Assembly (NCBI GenBank): GCA_032433595.1
Contig: JASWJB010000023.1
Coordinates: 186,001 to 250,000 of the forward strand
Length of the DNA stretch: 64,000 bases
Origin: Conoideocrella luteorostrata
Lineage: Eukaryota; Ascomycota; Sordariomycetes; Hypocreales; Clavicipitaceae
Direction: 5' to 3'
In this document: in pieces, positions 46,537-58,000 of the stretch
How the letters are laid out: every line of letters starts with the position of its first letter
Position numbering within the stretch: position 1 is the stretch's first letter
Made by a program: the position numbers and the translations under genes
The notes under the pieces: generated by a model
Seen by the model: only the letters and a program-made list of their open reading frames with translations
Database searches by the model: none
Told to the model about the DNA's origin: nothing

Positions 46537-47580
46537 GTGCAAAACTCTTGTTCGTCTTTGTTCAACTTCGTGCATTTATATCGGCCAATCAAGAGCCGTC
46601 GTCAACCAATGACAATGAACAGATTTAAACCCACGGTTTCTGTCTACTGTCCAGCGAAGCGAGGGTGGACGCCTCTTCATCTTCATCACCGTGAAACTAC
46701 GCAAACCATTAATACACCTTCCCACAGCACGAATAAAACTCCAGCACAGAGTCTCTCTCTATTATCCTGGAATATCAACGCTTTCTCCCCACGGCCAATC
46801 GCACGCACCAAATGCATTGTCGATCATATCTTTGCCCAATCCCAGACACCTCATGTTATTTGTCTACAAGAGGTTAGCCTATCTGTTCGAGGCAGTCTAT
46901 TAAGCGACGAGAGGGTACGAAATGCGTTCCTTGTGTCTGATGCGGAGGACAACGTGTCCTTCGAAGATGTTCCCTTTACAACCATGACATTACTATCACG
47001 GGAGTGCTTTTATACTGGCATGGATCTACAGCGGGACAACGACACTGGAAAACATGAAAGATTCATGCTGGCCGCCGTTTCTCGCTTGTTGCTCCCTAGC
47101 AATTACGGGCGGGACGCCCTCTGTGTGGATTTGGTATCTCCGACGATGCCATCTACTGTCTTGCGACTCTTAAACGTTCACCTGGACTCGCTCGGCGACA
47201 TGAAACACTACCGTGCCCAGCAGATGACATTACTGGCTGACATGCTTCGCGAACCTGGCTGCAGCGGTGGGCTTATTGCTGGCGACTTCAATGCTATCAG
47301 CGCGGCGGACGACAAACTGATTAACGACAACGGTCTGGTTGATGCGTGGATCGCGTTGCGCGGAGTAGCTGGTAGTGCTGGAAATACTTGGGGCGCTGGC
47401 ATTCATAAGCAAGACGGACCAAAACGCAAGAGGTTAGACAAGGTCGCTCTGATGGGCCTGACAGCGCTGGATATGAAGGTTATTCGCCCTGGGCTTCTTC
47501 AAGTGCCTATAGCATGCGGCAGATTTTACAAGGTTCCTTGGAGCGACCACTGCGGGCTAACATGCAACTTCAGTCTTTGA
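46537..47580 (+). CDS. Endonuclease/exonuclease/phosphatase (TDP2-like) family protein
   Basis: Single exon, 347 residues from the first Met. Met27 (46615) is an alternative start, and the leader has no recognisable domain. Four metal and catalytic motifs of the EEP superfamily are visible in order: SWNINA (Asn79), LQEV (Glu112), GDFNAI (about 249-254) and a terminal PWSDHCGL (about 336-343). Together with the small size this suggests a tyrosyl-DNA phosphodiesterase-2-like hydrolase; fungal members also include RNA and phosphoinositide hydrolases. No signal peptide, so likely intracellular. The catalytic set is complete. Upstream of an NRPS relic, with no clear link. Confidence 0.8.
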   Translation: MQNSCSSLFNFVHLYRPIKSRRQPMTMNRFKPTVSVYCPAKRGWTPLHLHHRETTQTINTPSHSTNKTPAQSLSLLSWNINAFSPRPIARTKCIVDHIFAQSQTPHVICLQEVSLSVRGSLLSDERVRNAFLVSDAEDNVSFEDVPFTTMTLLSRECFYTGMDLQRDNDTGKHERFMLAAVSRLLLPSNYGRDALCVDLVSPTMPSTVLRLLNVHLDSLGDMKHYRAQQMTLLADMLREPGCSGGLIAGDFNAISAADDKLINDNGLVDAWIALRGVAGSAGNTWGAGIHKQDGPKRKRLDKVALMGLTALDMKVIRPGLLQVPIACGRFYKVPWSDHCGLTCNFSL

Positions 47581-47783
47581 ATCGTGAGAAGAAAGCCCGG
47601 TTGAATTTTCTATTGCGTAGTCATCTAGCTCTTCATTACCAGAAGAGAACAGCCACGCCATATCGTCTATCAGATACCCGTTGGCTGACAACCCCTGGAT
47701 CGTTCAACAAAATAACTACGATCACCTATTTCGCAGGAAAATATGAGCCTATTTAAGGGTCATAAGTATACATGAAAAGTGAC

Positions 47784-48330
47784 CTCTTTTTACGCTATTA
47801 TTTGTGTGACAACCTATGTCCTGTCGGTATTGTTGGTGAACGTCTGACTGAAGGCCCTATATTGGCTCGCGAGTACCTCCATGACCCTGGAAAGACGAAG
47901 GCTGCTTTTATCAATAATCTATCTAGCTTAGGTAATACAACTTGGACTTATTCGCAGACAGCGTTTCTGTTGCACCGGTGACCTTGTGAGGCAAGAGGAC
48001 AACGGCTCTTTCTCTTATGTTGGCCACTGCAACGCATAGATCAAGATTCGGGACCAGCGCGTGGAGCCGAGGGATATTGAACATCATATATCCCAGAACC
48101 CAGTTATACTCGACTAAACGGGCCTCATGCTCCGAAATTGGTGGCATTGTTAACTCAGAAAACCTCAGTGAGTAAGGATACTCGCTATGTGGTGGGCTCT
48201 CGTATTCTGCCTGCTCATGAAGAAGTTTGGGATCCACTCAACTTTCACCTTGCTTCGATTCAAAGCGCGCTGTCTTGCCATTTGACCCCGTACATGGTTC
48301 CAAGCATGAGGATTCTCACAGTCCCACAAT
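47784..48330 (+). pseudogene. NRPS adenylation-domain relic
   Basis: Piecewise translation gives [20 protein letters not shown] and KTKAAFINN (the A5-A6 region). A shifted frame follows with [20 protein letters not shown] (A7), then KIRDQRVEPRDIEHHI (A8) with a stop soon after, and later LTPYMVPSMRIL (A10). The order and spacing fit one adenylation domain from its middle to its end. No condensation or carrier domain is visible around it. It is a multiply frameshifted remnant of a nonribosomal peptide synthetase or NRPS-like gene. Confidence 0.7.
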
Positions 48331-48592
48331 CTAACAATCCAGCAATCCAAGAATGCCAAGAGTGCCAATATCCATTGTTAATGCTGATATGTAACTCCAC
48401 TTAGCGTTGTTAGCGGTACTTTACCGAGGAAGTAGTGTCAAGTATACCCGTCGCTCGGCCTTACTCTTTACACCTTCACTTAATCCAACGCGTTTAGCGA
48501 CTAATACTGTGACTTGAAAAATAATATATATATATATATAAACTGCTACCGCTTTTCCTCTTTTCCCTGTCTCTATTCTTCTTAGCCTATCT
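48331..48592. other. Intergenic spacer with (TA)n
   Basis: An AT dinucleotide run at about 48525-48542, downstream of the large secreted-protein gene. Confidence 0.5.
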
Positions 48593-51500
48593 TTATTGTG
48601 CATTCTTTTGAGAGCCAAGTTTACCAAATGCTTCCAAAACCTTTCCCAAGTCTTTTAACGCTTTGTTCAACCAATCCGATTGCTCTTGTCTACGTTTTTC
48701 TTTCATTTGAAGCAAGCTTTCAACTATAGCTTTCTGTAGTCCCGTTATAGCAGTAAGATATCCTAAACCCTCCAAATTTTCCACTGCGGGCGGCGGGTAA
48801 GGATGCGTGACATCGTGAATCAACTTTTTATTTTCGCCATCAAACAATAACGCCCAATAACCGCGGTATTGGTCATCCAAAAATGCAACTTTGCTTTCAT
48901 CCTGCACTCTTCCGATTTTCAAGGCAGTCAGTATGCTGAGCTCTCTGGCGCTGTTCGAGTCCCCGTTTGGGAATGAAGTAGGGAGTCTGGCTTCAGTAAT
49001 ATTTCCTCTGAGTAACCTTCCCACCTGGATAGTGTATCGAAGAACGATCTCGTTGATTTTAAAGTCCGACAGCCCCGGAGCCGTGACGTTGACAAAGTCG
49101 GTGAGGACTAGGGCTTTTGGATCCAGCGCTTTCATAGCTTTTGACTGCCCAACAACGTACGCAATGTCAAACTTATTGGGCAACATTGCTGGTGTGTTTT
49201 CAAGACGCTGTACAATTTTCAAAAAGTCCGCGCGAACACTATCTTCATTGTCAATGCGGGAACCGGGAGGCCTGGGATTAATAATAGGCCAAGTATGTTT
49301 TTGGATGCTCTCCTTGGACATGAGTGTATTCACAATGTCCTGGGTAAAGTTTCGTCCTGCTCGAATTAACGATCCTTCGTTATCTTTTAGCAAGGACTCG
49401 GTGACATTGAAAAGGACCTGACGTTGTGCGCGCACAATCTGCTTCGCCATTGCGTCCTCAAACTCTTCGTCTATTATTCGGGTGGCGTTGCTCTTGCTCT
49501 CAGACTCGGCGCTGTCCACAGTAGAATTGCTGGCCCCTAAAGCATTTTCCACCAACACCAGCGCCGCGCCCATTGTCTGCGTGCCGTCGGACAGTAGAGC
49601 CAACGCCCCAGCGGCTAGCGTGCTGTTCAGCTTGGCCGAAAAGCTGTTATTGTTGTTCCCGTACAGATTTGGATGCGAATAGATGTATCTGTAGAGATTT
49701 CCATCGAGATACTTCTGCCAAGCCTTCTCGCGGGCAGTCTTTAGTTGCTCAAAAGTAGGCCTTGATGGTGGGTGGATGTACAGGCTTCGTAGAGCTCTGA
49801 CGATTTGAATGGCGACGCCCACGGGCCAAGCCGGCGACAACAGCAAAGCATCACCATAGACACACATGAGCGCGTCCATCTGGTCGAATTCACCCTTTTC
49901 CGCATCCGCGGCTACTTTGAGACCACACCCGACCACGGGGAGAATTGCGGTTACTGCCGCCGCCCGGTCCAGCTTGGTCGCGTCGTTCACGAAGGCGTCC
50001 ACCATGCCAGATACCCAGAGAGCGCCGCCGACAACACCAGCCACGCCCCCAACTGTTGGCTGACCACCTGACACGGGTTTAGGTGGGCTGAATTTCGCAG
50101 ACATAGGAGAAAGTCGCTCGTATTTTAGCTTTGTGCGCACATCCGCGAGCGTCATGGACCATTTGTTGACAACCTCGGTCAAGCCGCGCTCTGACGCGAG
50201 CTTTGAGAATAACCTCTCCGAGTTCTTTTCAGCCGCGGCCACCATTTCCTTAGTTATTGTAGGAGGTTTCATTTCGCCTGGAAGTTTGATGTCGCCGGGA
50301 GGTTTGTTCTCGCCATGAGGTTTGCTCTCGCCTGCAGGTTTGTTCTCTCCCTTTGGTGGCTTGGTCTCATCAGCCAGTGGTGTGGTCTCGTCCTTGACAG
50401 GCTCACCAGCCAGTGGTATGGTCTCGTCTTTGACAGGCTTTGTCTCACCATCAACATCCAATATCATCTCCGATACTTTGCTGCACGGGTCATTTCTCTT
50501 GTGAAGGCCCGATGATGATGGACCTGCTGCATGTTGGCAAAGCACATCAAGTGTAGCACCAAGAGCATCAATATTTCCCTTGTGCCCACCGTCATAATGT
50601 TTATCCCATGCAGATTGCAGGTTTTCCGGTGTGACGCCATGGTTCGCCTCGTATTTCTTGGCCGTAGCAGCCCAATCAATCTTCTTGTCCTGGAGCTGCA
50701 CCGGTGCAAACTTTTCGTCAATGGGCTTTCCGAATGGTGCAAAGGCCCCCTTACTCTTCTTTGTGTCAAAAGCTTTCCATTCTTGCTCCAACTTATCGGC
50801 CGTAAACTTCTTGGCAGTAGCCGCCCAATCAACATCTTGGAAAATTTTGATCTCGGGCTGAAACCCACCAGGGACGTCTTTACCGAAGGGTTTAAATTCA
50901 GCAATCTTGGCCTTCTGGTCCTTCTGTGGTAAGGGTTTGAGTGTTTTTTTCCTGAAAATCTCCCAATCTTGCTGCAGTGTCTCGGCATCACCGCCGTACT
51001 TCTTCGCGGTACCGTCAAAATCGATGTTCTTTTTTTGAGAATACACCGGTTCAACAGATTTTTCCATGTTGAATGGCTGAAATTTCTCAAACGCCTCCCT
51101 GCGACGTGATTCGAGCACAGCATCCACGGATTTGCGGATCCCGGCAAGGATAGGTTCAATTTTCTCGGGGTCAACCGAAGTCGGATGTTCCACTTTATTC
51201 CGGACAAAGTTGCCCACCTTTTTTAAAAGATCACTATAGTCCTCAGAATATTCCTTGGTATAAGTCTGCTTCAAGATGACTTCGCCGGTTGCCTTGGCGT
51301 CCTTGAGGGCCTTGGCGGTTGTTTCGTCGACGGCTGGGAGGCCTTCTATTTTGGGTTTGAGTGTATCCATCTTGTCTTTGTTGATGTGGTTCAGAAATGT
51401 TTCGAAATCGCCCGGGGTATTATCTTTCCCCAGCGGGCAGCCGTTTGCTATCGTCAATCCTTTGCCCTTATGATACTCAGTCAGAAAGCTCAAGCGATAG

Positions 51501-51601
51501 GCGTAGTAGAAGTAGAACCGCTCATAGGCGCCAGGCACGCCGAAAGCTGCCACCAAGAGGGGCAAGCCCAATAAGGCTAAGACAGGTTTAGAGAAGAGCA
51601 T
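48593..51601 (-). CDS. Large secreted repeat protein, enterotoxin-like C-terminal module (tentative)
   Basis: Single exon, 1002 residues, with a signal peptide (about 1-20). The N-terminal half carries three related segments (about 174-216, 236-276, 286-334), each with an F-x-PF-(N/G) start, an (I/V)D-(F/W) core, TAKK-(Y/F) and a terminal W; copies 2 and 3 share DWAATAKK. A dibasic KR at 368-369 could be a Kex2 site. A Pro/Lys/Glu linker (about 386-447) has imperfect PVKDET and GENKP repeats. The C-terminal part has a hydrophobic glycine-rich stretch (about 518-536) and a second one near 548-605, then several N-glycosylation sequons. From memory this half resembles the C-terminal region of heat-labile-enterotoxin-like proteins of insect-pathogenic fungi. 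The ADP-ribosyltransferase domain of those proteins is not seen here, so any toxic role is unproven. It is divergently oriented to the small secreted gene at 52795. Confidence 0.7.
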   Translation of the reverse strand: MLFSKPVLALLGLPLLVAAFGVPGAYERFYFYYAYRLSFLTEYHKGKGLTIANGCPLGKDNTPGDFETFLNHINKDKMDTLKPKIEGLPAVDETTAKALKDAKATGEVILKQTYTKEYSEDYSDLLKKVGNFVRNKVEHPTSVDPEKIEPILAGIRKSVDAVLESRRREAFEKFQPFNMEKSVEPVYSQKKNIDFDGTAKKYGGDAETLQQDWEIFRKKTLKPLPQKDQKAKIAEFKPFGKDVPGGFQPEIKIFQDVDWAATAKKFTADKLEQEWKAFDTKKSKGAFAPFGKPIDEKFAPVQLQDKKIDWAATAKKYEANHGVTPENLQSAWDKHYDGGHKGNIDALGATLDVLCQHAAGPSSSGLHKRNDPCSKVSEMILDVDGETKPVKDETIPLAGEPVKDETTPLADETKPPKGENKPAGESKPHGENKPPGDIKLPGEMKPPTITKEMVAAAEKNSERLFSKLASERGLTEVVNKWSMTLADVRTKLKYERLSPMSAKFSPPKPVSGGQPTVGGVAGVVGGALWVSGMVDAFVNDATKLDRAAAVTAILPVVGCGLKVAADAEKGEFDQMDALMCVYGDALLLSPAWPVGVAIQIVRALRSLYIHPPSRPTFEQLKTAREKAWQKYLDGNLYRYIYSHPNLYGNNNNSFSAKLNSTLAAGALALLSDGTQTMGAALVLVENALGASNSTVDSAESESKSNATRIIDEEFEDAMAKQIVRAQRQVLFNVTESLLKDNEGSLIRAGRNFTQDIVNTLMSKESIQKHTWPIINPRPPGSRIDNEDSVRADFLKIVQRLENTPAMLPNKFDIAYVVGQSKAMKALDPKALVLTDFVNVTAPGLSDFKINEIVLRYTIQVGRLLRGNITEARLPTSFPNGDSNSARELSILTALKIGRVQDESKVAFLDDQYRGYWALLFDGENKKLIHDVTHPYPPPAVENLEGLGYLTAITGLQKAIVESLLQMKEKRRQEQSDWLNKALKDLGKVLEAFGKLGSQKNAQ

Positions 51602-52794
51602 GACGGAGGGGCTAATCTTGAGCCCAAGCGAGTGTTTGAGTAGAATCGGGAAAGACTGTATGAGGTTAGTGTTATCTAAGAGTACTAGTAGGAAAGGCCT
51701 GTGGATATATATAGTCGTAGGATGCGCAGCGGATGTTACAAAGGTTCATCTGACTCTACTTCCTGTCTTGGTTGTCATTTACGAAAAAGTCAAATATTTC
51801 CCCACTCACTGGAACAAGGTCATGATTTATTCTGCGCACGGAAAACTGGAGCGGCAAAAACGCATAAACTGCAAAAGAAATTACGCGTTCTGTGCTTAAT
51901 TCTAATGCAACGGTTTGCGATTGTATCACAGTTACAAGTAAATGTGGTCCTGGTCGTTGGGTAAGTCCAAGTATAATGTATCATGCCACATTGGGGGATA
52001 ACTACTCGGTCCACCTGCCTCGTATCTGCAGGGGTGTCTGTTGACCGACGTACCAAAATACGACGAAATGAAATTTGCGCCGTGTTAACAATACGAATAC
52101 TTGATGGGTGCTAACCCTACCATCTCCTACCTAGGAAGCTTTCCTATGTAGTAATACCTGGCTGTACCAGGATGCGACTTTGCAATAGCTAGGCTTCCTT
52201 TTCGCCGCTATCATGGTGATCTGGAGAACGCGCGGCGCATTGGAAGGGTATTCCGAAACTGGATCCACACACGGAAGAGTTCCGTCTAGAATCAGCACAT
52301 GGCGTTGTGATCCCCTTTGTGTTACGCACGGCCATGCACATCATCTATGCGGCTTTGCCGCAAAATTAAGCTTCTCAGTCAAAGGAGATATGAGATGGTT
52401 TGAGCACCGGCGATGAGGAACGTGTCTGCGCAAGATCAGCCGACGGTTTCGGCCGGTGGCTCCACCGCGAGTCAAGACCGTCCGTTAATTTCGGGCTCGT
52501 ACCAGACTACCAAGCAATGCATGACTCGATACAAAAGGCATAACCTTCTATCAAACCCTAAAATGACTCAGAGATAACATACGGATTCTTGTAGTCGTAA
52601 TCGATGTGCTTGGTGCACAGAAGTCACAGTTACAGAATATTATATAGGCCGAAGTGGTAGCCGGCTTCGTTTTTTCAGAAACCGCTCATTCCTATCGAAT
52701 TATTTTATTTCCCCACTCGTCTCTTTACACTTACACCCCTTAAAGGATTTCGGCACAAAGACTTTGGCTTTGCAAATCACTTTTGGCTAGCATC
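51602..52794. other. Divergent intergenic region between two secreted-protein genes
   Basis: About 1.2 kb between the starts of the minus gene (51601) and the plus gene (52795), potentially a shared promoter region. A TATATATAG box lies at 51706. No coding feature. Confidence 0.5.
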
Positions 52795-53091
52795 ATGGTT
52801 CGATTTACTGCTTTATTATTGACTTGTGCGTGAAATATATATATATATATATTCTATTATTTTTCAAGTAGTCTGTCTAACTTGTTAATAGTTGTTGCAT
52901 CTTCCATGGCCCTTGCGGCAAGCGACAAACCCAAAAACCAACAGGATGCTTCTAATGATGCGAGAGAGTGGCTGAAAACGTTGATTGACGCCGCAAAGGA
53001 ACTTCAAATGGTGGCCGAAGAAGCCCACAAAGAGATAGAAAAGGCGCCAGACGGCCAAAAGCCAGGGCCGGAGAACGAGCCAAAACCATAG
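52795..53091 (+). CDS. Small secreted helical protein
   Basis: Two exons (52795-52825 and 52892-53091) joined across a 66-nt intron that holds a (TA)n run and a GTTAATAG acceptor. Splicing gives 76 residues and rebuilds one continuous signal peptide (about residues 1-20). The mature part is about 55 residues, highly charged, probably one long helix (REWLKTLIDAAKEL onward), with a Pro/Glu/Lys-rich tail and no Cys. Size and secretion signal fit an effector-like protein, but no family is recognised. It is divergent from the 1002-residue secreted protein, whose linker has similar Pro/Glu/Lys composition, so joint regulation or interaction is possible. Confidence 0.65.
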
Positions 53092-55090
53092 TGCCAGAAG
53101 CGGGAAGCAGAAAAGCCATGAGAGAACCAGCCGAGTAATGAAAAAGATACTATTAGATCAAGAATCAGCGCCAGAGCTAGCCCGTACCGGCTTGTACCAC
53201 TCCTTCCACATAGTGTCCGCGGTGCATTTCAGCCTGCAACGAAGCACCAACATTACTACAAGCAAGTGTAGAGACCTAGCTCCGTATTGTAGAAGCGGCA
53301 TCCGCTCTATTCCCTTTGTTTCAATTCCACTTCTACTTCAAACCCAGCTCTTGCTTCCAAAACCAAGATCCACTGTCGCGGGGTCCACGGTGTTCCTCTC
53401 CCCTCGTTCTTCTCCACAGCGGCCACTTCATTATAGTCTCGCACCCGCTCCTATTTTTGTGCACTCAGCTGAGTCAAGTTAGCACCCATCTTGAAAACCA
53501 CAATATTTCGCAACAAACTAAACACCTTGAGCACCTCGGAGACGCCTTTTACCGTCAAAGTTTGGCCAAGGTCGGCAAGGGCGACTTCAAGGCTGCTAGT
53601 TTTGCCACTGCTCTCTACAACATGTCAAGAAGGTCGCCGGGGATGGGATAAGAATACCCGCGTCAGCTTCCTCACCGTCACGAGTGCATGCTCATGCTCA
53701 CCCCTCTTCGTCACTTGAGTGTCACAATGAGTTGCGGACTAACAAGCTGCCTCTAGCCGTACCGAAAAAGAACCGGCCAAAAAGAAGTCCTCCCCCTCCC
53801 TTTTGCGCAGCATTCGACCACAGACTCGCTTTTGCCCGCGGAGCCGCCTTGTTGCGAGGTGGCTTCTGTGGCTCAATTCCCCCCTATATACTAGGTGGAG
53901 AGATAAATGTTGGACCCCCCACCCGTGGCTGCGGGGGAGTCAAAGCAAGACGTAACGTAACCTTTGGATTACTTATGGCTCTGACGATTCTGATGAAAAC
54001 TGCGCCAGTTTGGTGCTTCCGGACGCCATTGCGAGTGGCCGGCTCCACCTACAATGTCACTGCCTGGCACCTTGTACGCGCGCATGCTCGTGCTTTGAGG
54101 TTGCCTTGTTCATTGTCATAGTGTGTGCCCCGGACCCCCTGCCCCAGTCGGTAATCCATACGGGCGGGGTCTGCAATACTTGCCCCTCCGCCCAGTACTC
54201 CGCATCATACAGAGGAACGCTAATAATATAGAGTTATGTTTAAGCTTAATTAAATTATAGTCTTGTGCACGGCAGAGGACACAACCGAGCGTGGTGAGGC
54301 TCCTGAATCAGGCTGGCTAAGCCGCCCCGCCGCTGGCTTGTTCCTGCATCCGCCACATGCTAACGTGTAGTGCGTCACGAGCATGCTCAGCTTAATCTCT
54401 GAGCGGTTTAGGGTAACGAACGATTTCGGCTGTTAATGTGACGACCGGTAATTAGTCTAATCCTAGTTAGGGTTCCTGTTAGCGGGTATAATAGGACGTT
54501 GTATTCTAAGCAATAAGGGAGTTACCGTAAATAATTGACTTATAGGTTACAATCTAGTAATTATTTAAAAAAAAAATCGTAAATTTAAGTAAATAGTTAT
54601 ATTGATAACTAACTAAGAATAAATATTTATGTTGGAATCCCTCTCAAGCGCAGCATTTACGAGGCAATACTATCAGCTAGTGGTACAGTTATTGGATATG
54701 AAGATGGCGTCAAGTTCTACTGTCTCAATGCTTAGCGAATCTGACAGCAGATATACCTTCCCACTTCCAAAGAATCCCAAGCTCCTGATACGGCCGCGAG
54801 CGAAAGATCGGCCAATCATTTTCATGGTCCCCATGATGACCCTCTGCCGACGCCATGCACGTGACAGGCTCTTTGCGACTGGTCGCGACAGCGAAGCTCA
54901 GCCTCATGAATTCGTCATCAGTAAGTGACCCCGCATATCCTCGCACATCCGTATGCTTGTCGCAGACAGGGACTTTGACATTCCCAATAGTCAGCATTCG
55001 TCTATCGCGTGAACTACACAACCTAGCCGCTGGCGCCGCTCAGACCCCATCAGTTACCCAACCGATTTACCGTGTTGTCTACGGAGTACA
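53092..55090. other. Intergenic, nothing recognised
   Basis: Several plus-strand frames of 70-145 codons lack domain character. Positions 54230-54630 are AT-rich. TACGGAGTA at 55080-55088 ends 2 bp before the next ATG. Confidence 0.45.
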
Positions 55091-58000
55091 ATGGAAAGTG
55101 TCAGAGACGAGGGGTCCAGTTCACAGCCGTGGGAGCAACTGGGGACTAATAGGTCGCAGAGCTCAGCGCGACACAATTCTCGAAGCGCATCGTTTAGCAG
55201 TTACGGCATTCGGAGCCAATTCAATGATCCTGAAGTTACGGTAAACGCGAGCACAGGAAATGGTAACCACTTCCCCGGAGCTACCTTCCGTGGGTCCGTA
55301 TATTTCGGTAAGAGGAATTTCGCTACTTGTCGAGCTCTGCAACTAACCATATTATACAGGCACGGGGGAACGCCTAATTTTGCCACAAGATTGCTGGAAA
55401 TCGTTAGCCTTTTTGGAAATGGAGAGTCGGCTCAAAGACATTGATGACGCCGCTACAGGAACGTGCGAGTGGATATCCTCCAACGAAGTATACACGCGAT
55501 GGGCTTCTTCTCATCGAGGCCTTCTCTGGATTAAAGGGAAACCTGGCTCTGGGAAATCGACATTGCTCCGACATGTTCTCCGTAACGTCAAGGAAGCGCT
55601 GGGCCCCGACCCCCTAATTCTCTCGTTTTTCTTTCACGGCCGTGGTGCTGAGCTCCAAAGGACGCCGTTGGGTCTCTTCCGGTCACTCCTTTATCAACTC
55701 AGAGACACACCTGGCGCATTGTTAGATGTTGTGGACACATTCCAACAACGGTGCGAAACTACTGGCAAGCCGGGAGAAAAGTGGTTATGGCATCCTCGAG
55801 AGTTGCGCGACCTCTTCAAGTCTTCGCTTCTCAAAGCATTGAAAACTCGGCACATTTCGTTATTTATTGATGCTTTAGATGAGTGTGGCCGACAGAATGC
55901 GATGGAGTTAGCCGAAGACTTTAAGTCTTTACTTGAAATGCTCCCATCCGCTGAGTCAAAAGAGTTCCGCATTTGCTTCACATGTCGTCATTATCCGATC
56001 GTGGCTCTTGAGGGTATACTTGAAATATACGTAGAGAGAGAAAACGACAAGGACATTTCGACTTTTGTGCAAGGGAAGCTCTATTCTTCTGGTAAACAGT
56101 TACCATCCACAATTCTGGACATGATTACTAAACGCGCTAATGGAATCTTCCTATGGGCGTGGCTAGTAGTAAGGCGAATTCTAGACCCTGAACAAGAGGG
56201 TATACAACTAAAGCAAATTGAAGCTATTATCAATTCCGTTCCACCGGACCTTGACACCTTGTATAGCGCGATTATCTCGAGTATGGACTTAAATTCTTTG
56301 AAACTCATACAGTGGGTATGCTTTGCCACACGGCCATTATCTTTAGCCGAATTACAATGGGCTATGCTTATTAACGCTAATTGCCCACACCACTCATTTC
56401 AGGAGTGCCAAACCGCGGGAGACTTGACATCTGATGACAGGGGAATACGGAGACAAGTTCATACGCTTAGCTGTGGGCTTGCCGAAGTCACATCAGACTC
56501 AGAGAAGGTTCAATTTATTCACCAATCTGTTAAAGATTTTTTTGTTGTAAGAGGGCTCTCTGCTCTAGATAGCACCCTGAACTTAGCCAAAGTTACCCCC
56601 CCCTCCCAAGCTAATTTAGAAGGGAAAGCGCACTATATCCTATCTAGGATCTGTTTACGGTACTTATCAATGGAGGAGATTGTCCAAAGCACAATACGAG
56701 AGAAAGAAAGCTTACAGTCTGCTTTTCCTCTGTTGCATTATGCCGTAACGTCATGGGTAACACATGCAAAACAAAGCGAACAGATGGGTATCTCTCAGGT
56801 TGATCTTCTAGAGTATTTTGACTGGCCGGCGGAAATTCTAGTGCGGCTGTGGGCGCGACATTATGGTATAATAGCGCCATACACAGATGACTGTCCACCT
56901 GGAGGAACGAGGATCTTGCATATCGTGTCGCGATATGCATTGATGGGACCGGTACAGGATATATTACGGAGAACAAGCCAGGTTGGCACTGATGTAAATA
57001 CAAAAGATGATGACTGGCGAACGGCGCTATCGTATGCTGCCGAGAATGGTCACGAAGCCGTTGCAAAGCAGCTGTTGGGAACTGGCCATAGCCGCATCAC
57101 TGTAAGGCCTAAGACCTTCATGGAGCTGGTCAATAAGAGCTCTGGTATTAATCATAAGGACGCAACAGGTCGGACGCCGCTGTCATGGGCTGCTGGCAAC
57201 GGTCATGAGGCTACCGTCCGGTTACTGCTTGAAAAAGGTGCAAGTATGAGCATAAAGGACAAAATAAATGGTCAGACGCCGCTCTCATTAGCGGCTAAGA
57301 ATGGGCATGAGGCTATCGTCCGGTTGCTGCATGAGAAGGGTGCGAGTATTGATGTAAAGGATAAGCATGACGGTCAGACGCCGCTCTTATGGGCGGCTGA
57401 GAATGGGCACGAGGCTACCGTCCGGTTGCTGCTTGAGAAGGGTGCAAGTATTAATGTGAAGGATAAGTCCTACCGTCGGACGCCGCTCTCATGGGCGGCT
57501 AAGAATGGGCACGAGGCTATCGTCCGGTTGCTGCTTGAGAAGGGTGCAAGTATTGATGTAAAGGATAAGCATGACGGTCAGACGCCGCTCTTATGGGCGG
57601 CTGAGAATGGGCACGACGCCATCGTCCGGTTGCTGCTTGAGAAGGGTGCAAGTATTAATGTGAAGGATAAGTCCTACCGTCAGACGCCGCTCTTATGGGC
57701 GGCTAAGAATGGGCATGAGGCTATCGTCCGGTTGCTGCTTGAGAAGGGTGCAAGTATTAATGTGAAGGATAAGCATGACGGTCAGACGCTGCTCTTATGG
57801 GCGGCTGAGAATGGGCACGAGGCTACCGTCCGGCTGCTGCTTGAGAAGGGTGCAAGTATTAATGTGAATGATGAGCTGTACGGTCGGACGGCGCTCTTAT
57901 GGGCGGCTGAGAATGGTCACGAGGCTATCGTCCGGTTGCTGCTTGAGAAGGGTGCAAGTATTGATGCAAAGGATGAGCTGTACGGTCGGACGGCGCTCTT

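Noticed and set aside
53684..54121. 145-codon plus-strand frame
   Set aside because: Composition is not protein-like and no splice or domain support was seen.
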